Below are positions 59,127 through 64,000 of a stretch of DNA of 64,000 bases, in pieces. Location: the NCBI RefSeq assembly GCF_016906535.1, contig NC_057373.1:248001-312000 (forward strand), given 5' to 3'. Made by a program: the position numbers and the translations under genes. Position 1 is the stretch's first letter. Each line of letters begins with the position of its first letter. The notes under the pieces were generated by a model that was not told the origin of the DNA, made no database searches, and saw only the letters and a list, made by a program, of their open reading frames with translations. This stretch comes from Rhizoctonia solani. Taxonomy: Eukaryota; Basidiomycota; Agaricomycetes; Cantharellales; Ceratobasidiaceae.

Positions 59127-61114
59127 CTATTCCGTTAATCCCAGGCTTGTCAGCCCTGCTAACCCTACGACTCCAACGCAAACCCAATAGACGAGCGTAC
59201 CGCCTTCTCCTGAGCTGTATGCAAACAAACTAGCTGCGCCAGCAGGCCCCAGAGCCCGAATCAAACTGCAAGAGGTTTGCGCCAGGCCGTTTGTGGTCCC
59301 GAGGAGTGCGCGAGAGGGGGATGCAGCCGTAATAAGAATATATGTACAGCCTTATAATATAATTCGCTCAGTACGTGAAAAGGTCATGTGATGCGGCGCA
59401 AGAACTTACCATAACCCAGAGATGCCACGCAGCTGACGGCCACATGCGCACCCAACACAAGCCATCCCATCGAGCTCTCGTCGAGACCCAACCGAACCAT
59501 CCAGGTGAAGCTGATAAACATGAATGCATAAGAAGCCAGTGCGGCTCTGTAGACGTTGATAGCTCCAAATCGAGCATAAATCTTCTGGAACATGGTGCCT
59601 GAAGGGTTCCACCAATAAGCCCCTGAGCAGCCAAGATGAGGCCAATAGTGGGAGGAGAAAGGGAGAGACCACCGTTTGAACGATGGGTAGCAAAAACTAG
59701 GGGCTGTGGAGCCAAGTTAGAGTTCGGCCATTGAATTGGATGTACCGCAAACAAGTGCAACTCACCTGAAGGACAACCCAAGCGACATCGGCCAGCGCAA
59801 GTAGCATAAAATTACTGATGGCCCATGCGACCCGAGGAGTCATCACAGCCTTCAGACCGTCGACCGGGCACGGATCTTCCGGTGGAGCGCGCTCGGTGTC
59901 CCATGTGATAGTTCCATACTCAGAGGTAGCTTTGCGGACAAGGTGTATACGCTTGGCTGGGAGGGTCTGCGAAAATAAAATCGGTTAGTATCAATCCAAA
60001 TATACAAATGAGATTGCTTCGGATAAAGTCAGGATTACAGTGATCAAATGAATGGAGCAAGGCGCAGTTCGGTAAAGTGATCGCGTGAGCAACCGAATTG
60101 GGATAACTCGGATGCTTTCGCTGGAATGCCGATTGAACATTCTAGACGGAGAACCGAGCCGAGCGACCTCCGCCCTCATTGTCCCCATGAACATTGAAAC
60201 ATCGTCGACTTACCTCACGCAAAAATAAGAGGGCAACACACCAGGCACAGGCGGCAACGCCAGCCGCCACGAAGCAAGGCAAAAAATAAGGATAGTCGGA
60301 CCAGAACCCTTTGATTCCAAGTTTGGTCCACACGTGGTTCCTAGAGCCAAATACACCGGGGAACCTCTCTGCGGGCTTGGACAAGGAACCGCCGATTAGT
60401 GGGCCCAGGGTGGATCCAAGGTACCATGTGACCGACAACAAGGCAAAACCTTGAGCTTGGTTGGTGGAGTCCGTGAGTTCCGCGACGATTGATTTGATTA
60501 CTCCTGCATTTCCCTGTAAATTTCGTTAATTGTCAATTAGCGGACAGGAACTGTGGGAAGACCTACGTTGAGAGCCCCGCTCAGCGCACGAGAGATAACC
60601 AAGCCTATGAAGGTCCGGGAGAGTCCAAATGAGACGATGCTGAATGCTAGTCCAAATAGCCCAAGCAACACAACTGGCCTACGCCCAACTCGATCCGAGA
60701 GACGGCCATAGTGGAAGATGAGGCATGTCTCGGTAAGAAAGAAGATTGATTCCTAAGGCAAGGGGGTCAGACAAGATGGCAACCAGCACGGTCATATACT
60801 TACAATCATTCCAGCATAGTAGCCAACCTTGCTATCGTCTCCACCAGTAACCCCAAGTGAGTTTACGAGGTCTATGATAAAAGGACTGTTCGAAACAAAG
60901 TCAGAATCAGTACTGTAAAAACTCACTAGTGTCCAAAACCCACTAGATGACAGTCGCAGCAATGGGTTCTGCGAGACAAATAAACATAATCACGTATATC
61001 TACTTGGGCAGAGGCGTCGGGGCCTTGTTCTCGCCATCATCCCGCTGGGAATGAGAGCATCACGTTCGCACAGCTGAGATTCGTTACCGCTAGTGACTGG
61101 CGCAGTGTGCATAG
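59127..61114 (-). pseudogene. MFS transporter (copy C), broken at the 5' end and mid-gene
   Basis: Paralogue of B. Good helices include IYVIMFICLAEPIAATVI, the signature GRLSDRVGRRPVVLLGLFG, AGVIKSIVAELTDSTNQAQG, LLSVTWYLGSTLGPLIGG, FWSDYPYFLPCFVAAGVAAC, SPPTIGLILAAQGLIGGTLQ and GTTNGLAQTSCSLIRALGPA, ending SLGLTE with TAG at 59127-59129. Lesions seen: the N-terminus from ATG 61114 is out of frame with APTPLPK; an in-frame TAG at 61000-61002 replaces the Gln codon that copy B keeps (PKQI); one base is missing near 59597 between GGTLQA and TMFQKIYARFGA. A start at the Met in helix 1 would bypass the first two but not the third. Confidence 0.72.
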
Positions 61115-63212
61115 GCTTTGCCGTGGGAGGACGAGTTGAGTGGGAAAGGTTCCTGCTGAGTTCCCCGGCCTCTCGTGGGTTTTATCGGCCTCTGTTTGTG
61201 TGGTGGTTTGTTTTCACATTCTTCTTGATCTGACGTAAATCTCCAGCGCAAATTCAAACTAGTATCAAACTACTTCCGGATGTTCTCGAAGCACGAGGAA
61301 AATTTAAATTCCACCGGCTCAACTCCGGTGGCGGTGCCGTCCCGACCGAACCTAGACCTTGTCGCAGGTACAGCGAGCTCAGATCATGATCAGATAGGAA
61401 CATACCTTTATGAACATACAAATTATACGTAAAAATTATGCAGCTACCATCGAGAGAGGATTTTCAGGATCTTCGTTGAAAACTGGACGATGTCCTCGAC
61501 CGTAGCCAGGCTCGAGCCCAGTGGTACAGTATGCATGTTCGGCCCTTGACCACCTAGACGCGGAGAGCTCGGAGCAACATTTCCATCGAGAATCGGTCTC
61601 GACTCCGACCAGGGCTATCAGAGACCATAGAATGGACAGCCCGTTCATGATTGAGCATGATTAAACACTCGATACAAACTCATGGCCTGGGCAAAGGTAT
61701 TGTGGCAACATGTAGTAGGAGAGAATTCCAGTCAGTGTCGTCACAAATCGAACAGTCTCACTGATAATCGAGGTCGATGGCGTTGATCGGAATGCTAGAT
61801 GTATATAGTTGCGAGCTTAACATGCTGGATTGCGTGCTCGGACGCGTGCCTTGAGAGCCCAAGTCTATCTGAGGCATGACGTCTTTGATTAGTCGTTTCG
61901 AACATCTAACCCTAATGCATGTTTAAAGAGCAATCGAAGATACCTTTTGACGAGCCGAATCTCCGATATCTCTCATACTCGGCCTCGGAGCGGCCGTGCA
62001 CAACCTTCATGTATATTGTCACCGTTTCTTAAAAACGTGCATGAAATCAAACGTGGCTTGATACATTTATCTGAACCTCATTATTACTACTATGTATCGA
62101 TGGTATATCACCCAATCTGTCATGTCAACATATGGCTGACAGTTTCTTCAATTACAAGACCAAGCACGGTTATTTTGGTAACAAAGTTAGTCTCGCTGAA
62201 ATACAACAATTCTAAGAATTTCCATCAATAAATATGACCGACTTCTTGAATCATGAGACTAACTTTAAGATGATAGAAGGACCCTGTAGATCTGTGCGGA
62301 AAGATCCTCGTAGGTATCGTTACCACGTAACAAATGCCGCTGTGGTACACGTACATGGGCTGTAAACACGAGGCAGTCAGAGGAACTGGATGGCGGCAGC
62401 ACGATGTGCAAAGCGAATTCGGCACAAGGTTTGATTTCATTCATAGAAAAGAAGAGCGTGTTCGACACATTCAGACCTTAGAAGGTCTCGCGCATGTTTT
62501 GATTACGAGAAACATCATACCCAGTGGGAGGTGCGCTAACGAGATATAGAATCAAGGGTGGGGCTGGTGATTTGGACTATGTATAGAACACAATTGAAAT
62601 GTCTGCGAGATACAGCAGAAAATACAGTATTTGTTCGCTATAAATAATTCCGTTGTCCATCTTCCAGCCCCTTTCAGGCGGGTTTTCATAGGGCTCTAGG
62701 AATTGAAACCGGAGTGGGGCCGCTATTCGACAAGCGTGGGTTCCCTTATTCTAATTGGTGTCGCGTGATCCAGACGCCGCTTTCTCTCTTTAAATAGTTA
62801 TAACAAACGAGGTACACGTTCTTTCCGATCCGCAAATGACTAGGGCTATCCCCGTAAGTTGACTATTGGGTCCAGTGGGCTCCAGGCCCCACCTTAGCTT
62901 GAATCTAGATTTCAGAATTTTCCGCACGTTTCCAGGATACAAACCGAGGTGTTCAAAGTAACTTGTTTTAGATGACCACATGAGCCTTGCCGCCAGGATA
63001 TATTTTATCTTGGGGGAGGACCGATAGATTGAAAAGCTCAACGTGTGGGGTTGCGGGGAGACTGTCACAACTTGTCAAGGTTCTGACCCATTCCTGGCAT
63101 TTATCAGTTCATCAGTACCTCCGCAATCACAGATCCACTACTGACACAGCCACAGATGACACCAAGAGGGATGCCGATTGGTCACTTGTTGTGCACGTGA
63201 GCAGCAACCCAC
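61115..63212. other. Intergenic stretch with one small secreted-like frame
   Basis: A 70-codon frame at 61648-61436 (minus) opens MNGLSILWSLIALVGVE, which could be a signal peptide, followed by a short Cys-containing tail. Nothing supports it beyond that, and it is not called as a gene. The rest shows no coding pattern. Confidence 0.35.
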
Positions 63213-64000
63213 ATGCTCCGCTTACTACCCCGTGCCCCATCCGCCGCATATAACCCCATTGTCCGAACTCTGAACTTGCGCCGCACTATGGTTCACGACG
63301 CTTATCTAGTACCTATTGACCCTGCAGCGCCTGCATCGACGAGCTTGCCTTCGATTGCCTCGCTGTGGCAAGGGTCCAAGCCAAAAGACAAGGCTGGCGA
63401 GACGAGATTGTTTTACAACGTGGACAACGATGGCCGATTGGCCGCTGCTGTCTCGCTCGGGACAGGATCCAATTCCAAGACGCCCGAGGCACTCAAGAGA
63501 GCTGTCGGAACGGGCATAAAGAAACTGCGAGATGCGGGCGCAACTTCCGTCATCGTGGATGGATCTTCCGATCTACATGCTGCCGCTGTCGGAGCCCACC
63601 TTGCGCTGTTCAAGTACAATCACCTCAAGACAGCACAGAAGGATGCCGTTCCTTCGGTCTCCGTTAGCCCGTCAACTGGCGCCACATCTTCGGGCGAATT
63701 GGGATGGGAGTCCGGTATCATATATGCGTACTCGCAAAACCTTGCGCGCGAGTTGATGGAAACCCCGGCCAACTTGTTGACTCCTACTTTATTCGCCGAG
63801 CGTATTAAGAAGGAATTCGAGGGTCTCGAAAATGTCGAAATTAAAGTACGGGACAAAGGTGGGTTAGGTTAGATGACTATGGCTAGGAGAGATTACTTAG
63901 TACTTCCCGTAAAGCATGGGCCGAGGAAAAGGGAATGGTGAGGTTGATATAGTTTCCACATGGTTATGAATACTGAATATGCGCCAAGCGCACATTCCTT
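63213..64000 (+). CDS. Leucine (cytosol) aminopeptidase, M17 family, partial at right edge
   Basis: First exon from ATG 63213: MLRLLPRAPSAAYNPIVRTL, an Arg-rich, acid-free start suggestive of a mitochondrial presequence. A second in-frame ATG at 63288 (MVHDAYLVPIDPAAPAST) could give a cytosolic form. The M17 N-terminal (macro-like) domain follows: GETRLFYNVDNDGRLAAAVS, LKRAVGTGIKKLRDAGATSV. Then ESGIIYAYSQNLARELMETP and ANLLTPTLFAERIKKEF, the conserved 'R-L-x-x-T-P-A-N-x-x-T-P' bridge into the catalytic domain. An intron begins after RDK (about 63859) and the next exon, AWAEEKGM, begins near 63933. The metal-binding and catalytic residues lie beyond the window. It removes N-terminal Leu and other residues from peptides. 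Confidence 0.88.

Noticed and set aside
61436..61648. Small secreted protein or pheromone precursor
   Set aside because: A signal-like N-terminus alone is weak evidence; there is no CaaX ending, and the few Cys residues form no known effector pattern.

Overview
The window looks like a piece of a filamentous basidiomycete genome (Agaricomycetes). The gene families are ones I associate with Rhizoctonia/Ceratobasidiaceae, but that genus call is inference from family content and style, with no search behind it. Genes are cut by many short GT-AG introns of about 45-65 nt. The families seen are TPR-CHAT proteins, Zn2Cys6 regulators, P450s, a fungal-type aromatic amino acid decarboxylase, a Ty1/copia element and a Mutator-like (MULE) DNA transposon. 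I saw no rRNA, tRNA or CRISPR array.

Layout. 1-2.9 kb: a TPR-CHAT gene (minus) running off the left edge. 4.1-6.5 kb: P450-1 (minus), divergent from a sterol/UDP-glucosyltransferase (plus, 6.9-10.3 kb). 12.1-23.4 kb: a Zn2Cys6 regulator gene (plus, TF1) split by a 9.1 kb copia retrotransposon, itself split by a 3.5 kb MULE. 23.7-25.8 kb: a second regulator (minus, TF2). 26.1-28.4 kb: P450-2, a paralogue of P450-1. 29.1-30.6 kb: a secreted subtilisin-like protease (minus). 31.7-33.9 kb: a third regulator with a damaged zinc cluster (minus, TF4). 34.2-35.3 kb: a dead fragment of a fourth (plus). 37.0-40.6 kb and 49.2-53.2 kb: two paralogous PLP-dependent decarboxylases in inverted orientation around an 8.6 kb spacer with no recognisable gene. 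The first is open; the second is riddled with 1-2 nt indels and carries a 305 bp tandem duplication. 54.8-61.1 kb: three tandem MFS transporter copies (minus), all frame-broken. 63.2 kb to the right edge: the start of an M17 leucine aminopeptidase (plus).

The strongest structure is the nested insertion. TF1 carries a copia element with 244 bp LTRs that I read as identical, flanked by a 5 bp target duplication (TCGTG). That element's gag carries a MULE with about 122 bp terminal inverted repeats and a 9 bp duplication (GTCAATTAG). Dropping each insert together with one copy of its duplication leaves the host reading frame open on both sides.

Functionally, oxidation (two P450s), glycosylation, amino acid decarboxylation, export (MFS remnants) and local regulators lie within 60 kb. 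That resembles a specialised-metabolism neighbourhood under repeated duplication and decay, but no backbone synthase is visible, so this stays inference. Exon boundaries were placed by eye from splice signals and paralogue alignment and may be off by a few bases.
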